This document shows positions 18,101 to 28,004 of a stretch of DNA of 64,000 nucleotides, one piece after another. A program made the translations under genes and the position numbers. The stretch is from an uncultured Flavobacteriaceae bacterium. GTDB taxonomy: Bacteria; Bacteroidota; Bacteroidia; Flavobacteriales; Flavobacteriaceae. The number at the start of each line of letters is the position of its first letter. Position 1 is the first letter of the stretch. The stretch is taken from contig CALHGE010000012.1 in assembly GCA_938029725.1 (NCBI GenBank), positions 94,065 to 158,064 of the forward strand, written 5' to 3'. A model generated the notes under the pieces. The model made no database searches. It saw only the letters and a list, made by a program, of their open reading frames with translations, and was not told the DNA's origin.

Positions 18101-19879
18101 TCCTGTAATTCCATTTGTTGAAGTCAAAGGTAAACTCGATACATCAATACTTTCATCAGAACAAATCTCAACAGCACCAAATAGCGGAGTTACTGCATCC
18201 GTTACATTAACGGTTAAGGTTGCTGTAGTTGCACATTCTGCATCTGCAGGGCTAAACGTATACACCCCAGCAGCCTCTGACCATGTTCCTGTAATTCCAT
18301 TTGTTGAAGTCAAGGGTAAACTCGATACATCAATACTTTCATCAGAACAAATCTCAACAGCATCAAACAACGGAGTAACTGCATCCGTTACATTAACGGT
18401 TAAGGTTGCTGTAGTTGCACATTCTGCATCTGCAGGGCTAAACGTGTACACCCCAGCGGCCTCTGACCAGGTTCCTGTAATTCCATTTGTTGAAGTCAAG
18501 GGTAAACTCGATACATCAATACTTTCATCAGAACAGATCTCAACAGCATCAAATAGCGGAGTTACTGCATCCGTTACATTAACCGTTAAGGTTGCTGTAG
18601 TTGCACATTCTGCCGCGTCTGGTGTAAAAGTAAATACATCATTCGCCTCTGCCCAGGTTCCACTAATTCCATTCGTGGAGCTTGTCGGTAAATCTGCTAG
18701 GACAACCATTTCATCAGAACAGATCTCAACAGCATCAAATAGCGGAGTTACCGCTGCCTCTATCGTTATTAGAATTTCAGAAAAAGGTCTACAATTCGGA
18801 TCGGTTAATTCTGGGTCATCTGTATCTAAAATTGCGTACACATAATAAGTGCCCGCTGTTGCAAAATTAATTCCGGTATTGGAAGTTGCGGTTCCCCCAG
18901 TAGGAGCAACTGCTGTTCCAATTTCGGTTCCACCAATATAAGGGTCTGATTGAGCAGAGGCAAACCATACAAATTCGATATTTATAGTATCGATATCAGT
19001 ATCTACTGATAGGGTCTGCCCTTGATCATCGATACAAGTGCCAAAATCTACTGATTCATTTGTTAATGTTGGACAAGTAAAACAAATAGGAGCTACTACA
19101 GTGGTGGTAGTGGTGCAGCCTTCTCCATCCGTAATTACAACTGTATAGCTTTCACCTTGCGCTACGTTTGATAAATCTTCAGAGGTAGAAGAAAAACCAT
19201 TTGGTCCAAGCCATGAAAAGTTAAAAGGACTAGTTCCTCCTTTTACAACTAAATCTATGTTTGCTTCATTATTACTATCACATTCAGCGGAAGCAATAGC
19301 GTTTAAAGGTGGTGTAATTACAATTTCATCAACTGTTCCACATTTTGGTGCAATTTCTTTACAATCGTGATTACCACAGGTGCTATTAGGTGCTGCATCT
19401 GTCCATGACAAGACCATATCCTTTAAAGTAAGTTCTTCACCGCATGTAAAAGTAATACTACCATAGCTTAGGGTAGTTATTTGATTTGGTGGAATTTCAC
19501 CATTACATCTCGAAATTGGGCACAAAACACTGGTGCCATCTGGCGCAACCACCTCCAAATTACCAAAAATAGCAAAGGAAGTTCTGGTTGAACCTGTTGT
19601 ATTATTTATACTTAAAAATAACTCTGCAGTAATGGTTTCGCCTTCATCGCAAGAATTACAGGTATCACCAATATCTAAAAATGCACTGACCAATTCCAAA
19701 TCTTTTGAGGTACAATCACCACTGGTTATAAAACAATCAGGTTCATGCACTATAGGATTTAAAATATCTAAAGGATCAGGCCCCGGACATGTTTGCCCAC
19801 TCACAGAAAAAGTAGTTAAGCCAATAAAAAGAAATAAAAGAAAAAGTTTTTTGGAATAAAAAAGCGTAGAAATCCCCAT
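15119..19879 (-). CDS. Giant T9SS-secreted protein with MopE-type Asp-rich repeats
   Basis: 1586 residues. The signal peptide ends at VSGQ (about residue 28). About residues 195-270 hold a SprB-type Ig-like repeat (GCTTTTTVVAP). About 380-635 contain four tandem 62-residue repeats starting AVTPLF. About 690-890 form a lectin-like region (YDFYWFGSNASPGG, YYVIDNSVSTI). About 900-1345 contain 16 MopE-type repeats of the form ECDGLDNDGDGxIDEGF, alternating with DTDNDGIADC segments like thrombospondin type-3 calcium loops. The last 75 residues are a T9SS type A sorting domain (VEIFDVNGKCVIAKKG, ISNLSPDMYFL-like). It is probably a calcium-stabilised surface or released adhesin or metal binder. No enzymatic domain was seen. 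Confidence 0.9.
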   Translation of the reverse strand: MGISTLFYSKKLFLLFLFIGLTTFSVSGQTCPGPDPLDILNPIVHEPDCFITSGDCTSKDLELVSAFLDIGDTCNSCDEGETITAELFLSINNTTGSTRTSFAIFGNLEVVAPDGTSVLCPISRCNGEIPPNQITTLSYGSITFTCGEELTLKDMVLSWTDAAPNSTCGNHDCKEIAPKCGTVDEIVITPPLNAIASAECDSNNEANIDLVVKGGTSPFNFSWLGPNGFSSTSEDLSNVAQGESYTVVITDGEGCTTTTTVVAPICFTCPTLTNESVDFGTCIDDQGQTLSVDTDIDTINIEFVWFASAQSDPYIGGTEIGTAVAPTGGTATSNTGINFATAGTYYVYAILDTDDPELTDPNCRPFSEILITIEAAVTPLFDAVEICSDEMVVLADLPTSSTNGISGTWAEANDVFTFTPDAAECATTATLTVNVTDAVTPLFDAVEICSDESIDVSSLPLTSTNGITGTWSEAAGVYTFSPADAECATTATLTVNVTDAVTPLFDAVEICSDESIDVSSLPLTSTNGITGTWSEAAGVYTFSPADAECATTATLTVNVTDAVTPLFGAVEICSDESIDVSSLPLTSTNGITGTWSEAAGVYTFSPADVECATTTTLTVTIVEAPSAGADGTTAVCESTIVDVSDFVTVSGGTFTNPSGQGILTGSNFDTTGLTPGDYRITYTVSSANCGSDEAVVTITVAEDIIVKTCEAIPATYCGDSNIRYDFYWFGSNASPGGSNFFGSNTSNLSFTEFNDGTALIQGTTSLGSCTAELYIKLIGKTDWAGWQLQDGTFKEMGCTSPDPTTLNYYVIDNSVSTITTTGGDCLEEGSFIVSQKPDPNDPTTPHLGVIVGQGGMLHGLDSSADGIAGWGFMGTENNPKKYEIDFNFELNCSDATGCDFDEEICDGIDNNGDGQIDEGFDSDNDGTPDCADIEECDGLDNDGDLLVDEGFDSDMDGISDCNDEEECDGLDNDGDGYIDEGLSCGNIEICDGIDNDGDDQIDEGFDDTDNDGIADCLDSCDDRFDADNDGTPDCTDVEECDGLDNDGDGSVDEGFSDTDNDGTADCVDQEECDGLDNDGDGDIDEGFADTDGDGIADCVDQEECDGVDNNGDGQIDEGFADTDGDGIADCVDQEECDGLDNNGDGQIDEGFDSDNDGTPDCDDMEECDGIDNNGDGQIDEGLNCTEICDGMDNNGDGQIDEGLDCAEICDGMDNNGDGQIDEGLDCTEICDGMDNNGDGQIDEGLDCTEICDGIDNNGDGQIDEGLDCTEICDGMDNNGDGQIDEGLDCTEICDGIDNNGDGQIDESFDSDNDGTPDCDDVEECDGLDNNGDGQIDEGLECDAPISGCETAFARFDDGFEGGNTCFIDDGFNRWGWTNYFAVEGDYILDLYSGAGQCDLSKGEKSGNVQVAYDGEEVLVTIELLNGFVMTEAQLYIGGVPYPVKGNKETVAPGQYPFNSGELDSNTTYSFDPVDVSHINGGIYVIVHAVTCKKSEDAGKVLKTAVTAYPMTFKNDLNLRVDIPYDAQLEVEIFDVNGKCVIAKKGMNVNAGSNNVHLDVSNLSPDMYFLILRTGKEKIVKKILSIK
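15850..17175 (-). repeat. 16 MopE-type coding repeats, with a 63-bp DNA tandem core
   Basis: Sixteen CDGxDNxGDGxxDE units lie inside the T9SS protein. From about 15960 to 16400 the units are 63 bp (21 residues, EICDGMDNNGDGQIDEGLDCT-like) and nearly identical in DNA: the same base pattern recurs at 15968 and 16031. The flanking units are 31-33 codons and include the DSDNDGTPDC extension. This is a coding tandem repeat, not a CRISPR array. Confidence 0.95.
18010..18755 (-). repeat. Four tandem 186-bp (62-residue) coding repeats
   Basis: Four copies of a unit starting AVTPLFDAVEICSDE and ending ATLTVNVTD. Three are almost identical in DNA; the copy nearest the N-terminus is diverged (MVVLADLPTSS instead of SIDVSSLPLTS). 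They are probably Ig-like stalk domains that expanded by recent duplication. Confidence 0.9.
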
Positions 19880-20244
19880 TGATAAAGGTTTTTTTGGTTA
19901 GTAAAACTTTACCACAACTGGAAATAAGCGTATGTTCAATTGATAAGATGGGGTTCTTATAAGACAAGAACCAAAAAAAAAGCACAAACAATCACTGTTC
20001 GCAATTTAAACGAAATACTTTGCAGGGGGAAGAAAAATACTTGAGTAAAAGTCTAAATCATAAAATCAATGTTATGTTATAAAAATTACTTTAGTTAATG
20101 GTTCTGTGTTTCTTAAAACTAGTATATTCTGTATAAAAGCATGTGTAAATTATCATATTTTCGATAAAGCGACTTAAAATGTCGTTAAAACAAAAAAACT
20201 TCTCCTTAAAAGGAGAAGTTTGTAATATATTTAAGAAAAGTCTA
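19880..20244. other. Intergenic region, 365 bp
   Basis: AT-rich sequence between the T9SS gene start and the yidC stop. It holds the yidC terminator (20197-20220); nothing else was recognised. The T9SS gene promoter must lie within the part near 19880-20000 but no good TAnnTTTG was seen. Confidence 0.5.
20190..20220 (-). terminator. Rho-independent terminator of yidC
   Basis: On the minus strand AACTTCTCC-TTTTAA-GGAGAAGTT forms a perfect 9-bp stem followed by TTTTT, 24 nt after the yidC stop. Confidence 0.92.
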
Positions 20245-22116
20245 TTAGCGCTTTCCAGCTTTCTTCTGTTCATCTGCCTGCTCCATCATCTCACGCATCT
20301 TCTTCTGAAACTTATTCTCTTTCTTCGGTTTCTTCTTATTCTCCTGAATTTGGGAATGTATCTTATCGTTATCAATTATAAAATTCTTGATAACCATCAT
20401 AATACCAATAGTAATAAGATTTGATACGAAATAATATAAACTCAAACCACTTGCATAATTGTTGAAGAAAATCAACATCATAAATGGCATCAAATACATT
20501 ATGAATTTCATATTCGGCATACCAGGTTGACTCGGCATGTTTTGACCTGTAGTCATCATCATATAAAAGAAAATCGCAATAGACGCTAAAATTGGAAACA
20601 AAGCGATATGATTTCCATAGAACGTAGAAATTACTGGTATTTGAGTGGTCCACTCAAAAATACTATCGTAAGATGATAAATCATCTGCCCATAAGAACGG
20701 TTGCTGCCGCAGGGCGAAGGAAGTTGGAAAAAACATAAAAAGGGCATAAAATATTGGCATTTGAATAAATGCCGGTAGGCAGCCGCTCATAGGGCTCACA
20801 CCCGCTTTACCATACAACTTCATTGTTTCTTGCTGCTTTTTCATGGCGTTGTCCTTGTACTTCTCACCTAACTCCGAGATCTCTGGCTTTAAGACTTTCA
20901 TCTTTGCTTGAGATAAATACGATTTATAAGTAACAGGAGACATCGCTAAGCGTACCAATATCGTCATGATAACAATAGCAATCCCGTACGGTAAAAATGA
21001 ACTTAGAAACGAGTAGAAAGGTGTAAACACATATCTATTAATCCATCCAAAAATTCCCCATCCAAAGTATATAGTATCATCTAAACCATACTCCTCATAC
21101 TTCTTTAATACCTCAACATCTGTAGGGCCGTAGTACCAGTTTAAATTTTCAGAAATTTCACCACCCTCTAACGCTAAAGGAATAGATGCACCGAAATTTT
21201 TTGTGAATTTTACTGCTTTATTTTCGTCCTCTACTAAATTTTCAGAACTGATATCTACAGTTTTAAAATTTTTCTTGGTAGCTAATATGGAGGTAAAAAA
21301 GTGTTGCTTATAAGAAAGCCATTGCACATCCTCTTCTATTTCCTCATCTGAACTAGCAGCAGATAAATAATCTATTTTTCCATCTTCATAATTGTACATC
21401 ATTTCTGTGTACCTATTCTCATACTTTACACTTTTATTATGACGAATACCTTTTAACTCCCATTCCAACTTTATAGGTTGGCTGGCATTAATCATACCAT
21501 TCAAGCCTTGTGAACGAACCGTAAAATCTAACAAGTACTCATTTGGTTTCATTTCGTAGCGGTACTCTAGAAATTTATCCGCTGCGATTTTTGCCTTCAT
21601 CGACAGTACTTGATTCTTACCGTTTTGAGATAAGGAAGGTTCGAAATACAAATCTTTGGTACTTAAGACTCTATTATCTGAAGTTGAAAAATTTAATCCG
21701 AAATGCGCATTTCCATCTTTAACTAAATACACAGGTATAGAGTCATACGTATGAAACTGCTTCATACGCGCTTCAATAATTTGACCTCCTTTATTGCTGA
21801 TCTCTAAATACACCAACTCATTTTCCAACTTTGTTGTGGCTTCTGAAGGAGTAGTAAAACCAAATGCTCCAATATTGCTTTTATAGTTTGCAACTGCTGT
21901 AGAGTCTTGAAGATTTATCTGCGGAGCTTCGGCAACCGTATTCTGTTGAACTGTATTCTGTTCGGATGCCTTCTGAGCATCTACCTGTTCTTGCTTTGCT
22001 TTTTCTGCGGCTAGCTGTTCAGGTGTAGGCTGGTTTTGATAAAGCATCAACATAATCAGACCAAAAATGATTACAAAGCCGATTATAGAATTTATATCCA
22101 GTTTTTTTTCTTCCAT
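20245..22116 (-). CDS. yidC: Membrane protein insertase YidC
   Basis: 623 residues. It inserts and folds inner-membrane proteins, alone or with SecYEG. An N-terminal membrane segment (IIGFVIIFGLIMLMLY, about 11-27) is followed by a Gln/Ala-rich linker and the large periplasmic P1 domain (about 75-340). The Oxa1/YidC core follows with about five membrane segments (AIVIMTILVRLAMSPVTYKSYLSQAKM, SGCLPAFIQMPIFYALFMFF, YLMPFMMLIFFNNYASGLSLYYFVSN, each shown only as landmarks in the helices). A basic tail (KKPKKENKFQKKMREM) suits ribosome contact. It lies downstream of pyrG and has its own promoter and terminator. Confidence 0.97.
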   Translation of the reverse strand: MEEKKLDINSIIGFVIIFGLIMLMLYQNQPTPEQLAAEKAKQEQVDAQKASEQNTVQQNTVAEAPQINLQDSTAVANYKSNIGAFGFTTPSEATTKLENELVYLEISNKGGQIIEARMKQFHTYDSIPVYLVKDGNAHFGLNFSTSDNRVLSTKDLYFEPSLSQNGKNQVLSMKAKIAADKFLEYRYEMKPNEYLLDFTVRSQGLNGMINASQPIKLEWELKGIRHNKSVKYENRYTEMMYNYEDGKIDYLSAASSDEEIEEDVQWLSYKQHFFTSILATKKNFKTVDISSENLVEDENKAVKFTKNFGASIPLALEGGEISENLNWYYGPTDVEVLKKYEEYGLDDTIYFGWGIFGWINRYVFTPFYSFLSSFLPYGIAIVIMTILVRLAMSPVTYKSYLSQAKMKVLKPEISELGEKYKDNAMKKQQETMKLYGKAGVSPMSGCLPAFIQMPIFYALFMFFPTSFALRQQPFLWADDLSSYDSIFEWTTQIPVISTFYGNHIALFPILASIAIFFYMMMTTGQNMPSQPGMPNMKFIMYLMPFMMLIFFNNYASGLSLYYFVSNLITIGIMMVIKNFIIDNDKIHSQIQENKKKPKKENKFQKKMREMMEQADEQKKAGKR

Positions 22117-22177
22117 CTAAATAAAAAGTGATTTGGTAAATGTTTGATTTACTATTCTTAAACAAATTGTGGTGGAG

Positions 22178-22211
22178 CAAATATATGTCCAATTGTGCAT
22201 TTTATGCCAAA
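22178..22211 (-). promoter_or_regulatory. Promoter of yidC (-33 TTTG, -7 TATATTTG)
   Basis: On the minus strand TTTG (22208-22211) is followed after 22 nt by TATATTTG (22178-22185), a perfect TAnnTTTG. It lies in the pyrG-yidC gap, with a predicted leader of about 55 nt, so yidC can be transcribed independently of pyrG. Confidence 0.6.
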
Positions 22212-22217
22212 CTGGCA

Positions 22218-23855
<1,638 letters not shown>

Positions 23856-23865
23856 TTACGGGATT

Positions 23866-23873
23866 CAAAGATA
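23866..23873 (-). promoter_or_regulatory. -7 promoter element of pyrG
   Basis: Minus-strand TATCTTTG, a perfect match to TAnnTTTG, 25 nt upstream of the pyrG ATG. No clear -33 TTG was found at the usual distance. Confidence 0.55.
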
Positions 23874-23890
23874 CAAATACAGAGTAGAAA

Positions 23891-24133
23891 TCAGTACTTC
23901 TTAGGCGGAAAATCTTTTTGTATTCTATAAATAAGCGGTTCAAGCCCGTTTACTTTGATCTCATGCATTGATTTTAGTAGCATACCCAGTTTTCCTTCTG
24001 GGAAACCTTTTTGATTAAACCAAACCAAGTAGGGTTCTGGTAGGTTTACTAAATAGCGCCCTTTATATTTACCAAAGGGCATTCTATAATGGGCCAGCTC
24101 AATCAACTTTTCTTTATCGGGACTTACATTCAT
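23891..24133 (-). CDS. DUF3820 family small protein
   Basis: 80 residues, cytoplasmic. The family signature MPFGKYKGRYLVNLPEPYLVWF (shown as FGKYKGRYL and LPEPYLVWF) is complete and is followed by GFPEGKLGMLLKSMHEIK. Members occur widely in Bacteroidota and Gammaproteobacteria and have been labelled putative quorum-sensing-regulated virulence factors, without a known mechanism. It has its own -7 element 8 nt before the ATG, which implies a very short leader. A function cannot be assigned. Confidence 0.85.
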   Translation of the reverse strand: MNVSPDKEKLIELAHYRMPFGKYKGRYLVNLPEPYLVWFNQKGFPEGKLGMLLKSMHEIKVNGLEPLIYRIQKDFPPKKY

Positions 24134-24141
24134 ACTTTGTT

Positions 24142-24149
24142 CAAAAATA
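24142..24149 (-). promoter_or_regulatory. -7 element of the DUF3820 gene
   Basis: Minus-strand TATTTTTG lies 8 nt upstream of the ATG at 24133, predicting a leader of only a few nucleotides or none. Confidence 0.45.
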
Positions 24150-24249
24150 TATATCTTAGTAAATGTACTAATGATTCGAGGAATTAATTTTCCTATTCCA
24201 GAAAAATCATTGGCTTGATCTAACCTTATTCAAATACTACACTTTTAGG

Positions 24250-25119
24250 ATGAAAAGAAGAAACTTCATAGGCACATCAGCAGCAGCTTCGGTTGGACTT
24301 TTAGCCTGCAAAACCAGTTCAGCCATGCCTTCAAAAGAATATAGCGAAACAGCAGAGCTCAAGGGTAATATCAATCATAGCGTTTGCCAATGGTGTTTCG
24401 GAACTATTCCTTTAGAAGATTTTCTTAAAACACTAAACAAACTTAGCATCAAGGCTATTGATTTGATTGGGCCTAAAGATTGGGGCCTTTTAAAAAAGTA
24501 TGATATTCATTGCTCCATGTGTAATGGAGCTGAAATAAGCTTAACTGAAGGCTGGAATGACCCACAATATCATGAAACTTTGATTAAGAACTACACGGAG
24601 ATGATTCCAAAAGTTGCTGAAGCAGGGTATACAAACCTGATTTGTTTTAGCGGCAATCGCAGCGGAATGGATGACGAAACCGGTCTAGCAAATTGCGTTA
24701 TGGGTTTACGACAGATTATGCCTTTGGCAGAAAAACATGGTGTTGTAATTCAGATGGAACTTTTCAACCAAGTTGACCACAAAGATTATATGTGTGACAC
24801 CTCAAAATGGGGAATTGCCCTTTGTAAAGCACTAGGCTCAGAAAACTTCAAATTGCTTTATGATATTTACCATATGCAAATTCAAGAAGGTGATATCATA
24901 CGCTCTATACAAGACAATCATTACTATTTCGGCCACTACCACACCGCCGGTGTGCCTGGTCGCCATGAAATTAACGAAACCCAAGAATTGAACTATCCTG
25001 CTATCATGAAAGCTATTGTTGCTATAGGCTTCAAAGGTTATGTTGCTCAAGAATTTATACCTACCTGGAAAGACCCGATAGCCGCGCTAAAGGAAGGAAT
25101 TAGCATTTGTGACGTGTAA
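24250..25119 (+). CDS. Hydroxypyruvate isomerase-like TIM-barrel protein, exported
   Basis: 289 residues. The N-terminus (MKRRNFIGTSAAASVGLLAC) combines a twin-arginine motif with a possible lipobox, so it is probably exported and perhaps lipid-anchored. The body is an AP-endonuclease-2/xylose-isomerase-like barrel of the Hyi group: VCQWCFGTIPLEDFL, AIDLIGPKDW, MELFNQVDHKDYMCD with metal-binding Glu, LLYDIYHMQIQEGD with Asp/His, and a final Glu in GYVAQEFIPTW. The family interconverts hydroxypyruvate and tartronate semialdehyde or related sugars. An exported member may act on sugar derivatives in the periplasm; the substrate is not known. Confidence 0.85.
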   Translation: MKRRNFIGTSAAASVGLLACKTSSAMPSKEYSETAELKGNINHSVCQWCFGTIPLEDFLKTLNKLSIKAIDLIGPKDWGLLKKYDIHCSMCNGAEISLTEGWNDPQYHETLIKNYTEMIPKVAEAGYTNLICFSGNRSGMDDETGLANCVMGLRQIMPLAEKHGVVIQMELFNQVDHKDYMCDTSKWGIALCKALGSENFKLLYDIYHMQIQEGDIIRSIQDNHYYFGHYHTAGVPGRHEINETQELNYPAIMKAIVAIGFKGYVAQEFIPTWKDPIAALKEGISICDV

Positions 25120-25138
25120 TGAAAAAGTACAACTGAAG

Positions 25139-25164
25139 CTCTTTCCTAGCCGGAAGGAGTTTTA
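25139..25164 (+). terminator. Terminator of the Hyi-like gene
   Basis: CTCTTTCC pairs with GGAAGGAG (8 bp including one G-T pair, loop TAGCC) and is followed by TTTTATTT. It abuts the stop codon of the convergent DUF922 gene. Confidence 0.7.
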
Positions 25165-25695
25165 TTTCTTTAAGGCATTTCTGATTTTTTCATTCCATAT
25201 TGCCTGCTGCTCTCGATCTCTTGAAAAGTTAGTTTCATCATCGTATTGATTTTGAAAGTCATCTACTTCTTTCAGTATTTCCTTATAAATAGACCTAACT
25301 TTTGCTTTTACATTACCATGTGTAAAACTTTCGTTTGCCAAACGCGCTTCCATTTTTCGAGCATAGAGTTCTGAAATATCAAAATGTAATTGCTCGTGAC
25401 CTAAAATAACGTCATCAATTAATTCTGGCTGATACCATGATTTTGTAGGATAAAAATAGGTGTCAATTTTAAAATCAACTTCCATATCATCCTTAGTACC
25501 TGAAGTTGAAAAACGATAGGTGATTCCGCTTGCCGTGATTGCTGCAGCTCTACTATTTAGAGGTGTTTTTCCTTTAAAATCATCCCAAGAAAGACGGCTA
25601 TTCGCATTCCAAGAAATAGTTTCATAGTCTTGTGCTGGCTGAAAGCCTGTCAGCAAAAGAAATCCGAAAATTAAAATATACTTTAAAATTTTCAA
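25162..25695 (-). CDS. DUF922 family putative secreted zinc protease
   Basis: 177 residues with a signal peptide (hydrophobic residues 4-18, then TGFQPAQ). The DUF922 signatures are present: ISWNANSRLSWDDFKG, and HEQLHFDISELYARKME, which reads as an HExxH zinc-protease motif with a following Glu. The gene is 13 bp downstream of the LysM/PBP1 gene, and both follow guaA, so it is probably in that operon. The predicted location is periplasmic. No substrate is known, and proteolysis is an inference from HExxH. Confidence 0.82.
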   Translation of the reverse strand: MKILKYILIFGFLLLTGFQPAQDYETISWNANSRLSWDDFKGKTPLNSRAAAITASGITYRFSTSGTKDDMEVDFKIDTYFYPTKSWYQPELIDDVILGHEQLHFDISELYARKMEARLANESFTHGNVKAKVRSIYKEILKEVDDFQNQYDDETNFSRDREQQAIWNEKIRNALKK

Positions 25696-25708
25696 TACGA
25701 AGTGATTA

Positions 25709-27910
25709 TTATTTAGGCTCTATGATTCGCATATTTTCGTAAGACATGATATAAGAAGCCTGATTAAAATATCCGGAAGAAAAATCCTTTTCATAAGAGA
25801 ATTTGTTTCCTATATATTCAGTTTCTCCGATTAATTTAGAGACTTCCATCAAATCATTTTTGTAGGCTAATTTTAAGACTAGGTCATAGGCGATATCAAA
25901 TCCGCGAACGGCATATCGATCTGGTGTATCACCAAATCTCTTCCGGTATCTTTTTACAAATGCATCATTGCCCACTTCTCGATAAACAGATGGGTAAGTA
26001 AAATTTAAATTCGATAAATGTGAATTAGATATCACCTCATTTTCAAAAGCCCTATTTTTATTTGTAGTAAACATTCGAACAAAAACTTTCTTGTTACTTA
26101 GCTCCGCATCTAGAACTGATTTATGAAAGGAGTTTAAAATCGAAGTAACGCTTGCGGCCAATCGAAAATTATTCGTTTCAACAATCACCCAATTTTCTTG
26201 ATCTTCGGATAAAAGTGCTGCTAGCTTTTCGCGGTCGACCCCAATATTTTTTTCCTCTTCCACCACTTTAACCACTTTGGCTTTTGGAAACGCCACTAAA
26301 ATAGAGTCTCTTGCCGCCGCGTTGGTAAGGTCTGCAATAATAATAATGTTCTGTTCTTCAACCTTAGATTTTAGATATACTAGCATGCGTTTTCGAAGAA
26401 GCTCGTCAGCAGTATATGAAAAGAAAACATTGCTCATACTCAATTTAGTATCTGCAGGAATTGGAGCAATCACAGGCACCCCGTATTGATTGGCTCTAAC
26501 AGCAACTTCTTGCAAAGAGGGCACATCAAGAGGGCCAATAATTGCACTTAGATCTGAAAGATCTTCACGCAACAAAAGTGATTTTGTTTTCAACGGGCTC
26601 AATTGATTATCCAAAGTTCTTACAGCTACTGAAATTCCTAACTCCGCAAGTGAATCAAGTGCAACCAAAGCCCCTGAATATAATCCTAAACTTATTTTTG
26701 CATCTGTTCGTTTTTGAATCATCTGCTTTGTGTTGGCCTTATTTTCAGTATCTAATTTATCTGTACGGAAAGGCAACATAAACAACAACTTCGGTTTATT
26801 GGAAACCTTAATACTGTCTAACAAATCAATCTTATCTAATACCAAGGCGTTGCGAACTTCAAAATTGCCTGTTTGTTCTTTTGGAAGTTTTAAAACCATT
26901 CCTGCTTTTAATCCATCTTGTACCTCAGGGTTTAAGCGTATCAACTCAGTATAAGAGATTCCTAATTTTCGAGTTAAAGAAAATTCGGTCTGTTTTGGCT
27001 TTACTTCGTAGAAAATATAGTTATCGGTATTCACATCACCTGTTACAATCTTGCGCTCAGGAAGGCGAATAATCATTCCCTCTTTCAAACCACCTCTTTC
27101 CGAAATCTCAGGATTCAAACGAATAATCTCGTCAGATTTCACTCCAAACTTCTTCTCCAATTGGTAAAAATTCATTTTTGGAGGAACAGTATATGAAATA
27201 AAAAGTTCGGTAACTTGATTCTGAACGCTAGAGCCTGCTTTCTTAGGCATCTGCAATTCTGCTCCTTCTGCCAAGTAACTTGTATTCTTCGCGAGCGCAG
27301 GGTTTAAGGTTTCCATACTATCGATGGTAATGCCATACTTATGAGCAATACTCCATCGGGTTTCTTTCGCCGCAACGGTATAGGTTTCAAAATCATCTTC
27401 GTTGGTTGTAATTTCTTCCGTTGGCTTTACTCGTCTGTATTTCGGAATTCGAAGCACCATCTTCTTTTTCAACTGTGCAGAATACAACTCTCGATTGTAG
27501 CGTTTAATATCTTCCTCAGTAATATTATACCTATTGGCAATGCCGTATAAGGTTTCCCGTTTTCTTACTTTATGTGACGTAAAGCCGATAGGTTCTTCTT
27601 GATCAGCTCTGGGGTCTTTTGCCGCCGTTGTTCTAGGGTTTTGGGGTTTGCTTGGCGCATCTTTAGTAGCCTGCTTAGAAGTAGCATCCAACGGAATCAC
27701 CAAAATAGTATTTGGAGTCAAGCTTTGACCTGCCTTAATTTCTTTGTTATAGGTGAGTATGTTATTCTCAGAAACCTCATACTGCTTGGCAACACTCTCT
27801 AAAGTTTCACCCTGCTTGACCGCATGTGTTGTAAACTTTTGTGCCATTGCCTTGCATCCCACAAAAACAAATATTAGTAGTACTAGTACATTTTTAAAAA
27901 ATCGATTCAT
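25709..27910 (-). CDS. LysM-repeat protein with PBP1-like ligand-binding domain
   Basis: 733 residues with a signal peptide; VGCKAMAQ contains a possible lipobox Cys. Five LysM-like modules run from about 27 to 347 (first HAVKQGETLESVAKQYEVS, second HKVRKRETLYGIANRYNIT, then three more diverged ones), suggesting peptidoglycan binding. About residues 375-733 resemble the type 1 periplasmic binding fold of amino-acid and branched-chain receptors (LGLYSGALVALDSLAELG, SAIIGPLDVPSLQEVA, GFDIAYDLVLKLA). This architecture is typical of Bacteroidota and follows guaA in many flavobacteria. It may sense or scaffold at the cell wall; no transport genes are adjacent. Confidence 0.88.
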   Translation of the reverse strand: MNRFFKNVLVLLIFVFVGCKAMAQKFTTHAVKQGETLESVAKQYEVSENNILTYNKEIKAGQSLTPNTILVIPLDATSKQATKDAPSKPQNPRTTAAKDPRADQEEPIGFTSHKVRKRETLYGIANRYNITEEDIKRYNRELYSAQLKKKMVLRIPKYRRVKPTEEITTNEDDFETYTVAAKETRWSIAHKYGITIDSMETLNPALAKNTSYLAEGAELQMPKKAGSSVQNQVTELFISYTVPPKMNFYQLEKKFGVKSDEIIRLNPEISERGGLKEGMIIRLPERKIVTGDVNTDNYIFYEVKPKQTEFSLTRKLGISYTELIRLNPEVQDGLKAGMVLKLPKEQTGNFEVRNALVLDKIDLLDSIKVSNKPKLLFMLPFRTDKLDTENKANTKQMIQKRTDAKISLGLYSGALVALDSLAELGISVAVRTLDNQLSPLKTKSLLLREDLSDLSAIIGPLDVPSLQEVAVRANQYGVPVIAPIPADTKLSMSNVFFSYTADELLRKRMLVYLKSKVEEQNIIIIADLTNAAARDSILVAFPKAKVVKVVEEEKNIGVDREKLAALLSEDQENWVIVETNNFRLAASVTSILNSFHKSVLDAELSNKKVFVRMFTTNKNRAFENEVISNSHLSNLNFTYPSVYREVGNDAFVKRYRKRFGDTPDRYAVRGFDIAYDLVLKLAYKNDLMEVSKLIGETEYIGNKFSYEKDFSSGYFNQASYIMSYENMRIIEPK

Positions 27911-28004
27911 TTGTTTTAAGCCTTAGTTGAAATCGTTTTGAAATGGTTCAGTGTTCTGTTCGAAAGCGTGATCAATAGTTCTTAGCTCGCACTTTCAACC
28001 TACG

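Noticed and set aside
17985..18845. Plus-strand 286-codon open frame opposite the 62-residue repeats
   Set aside because: It mirrors the repeat structure of the real minus-strand gene and has no start context or family features.
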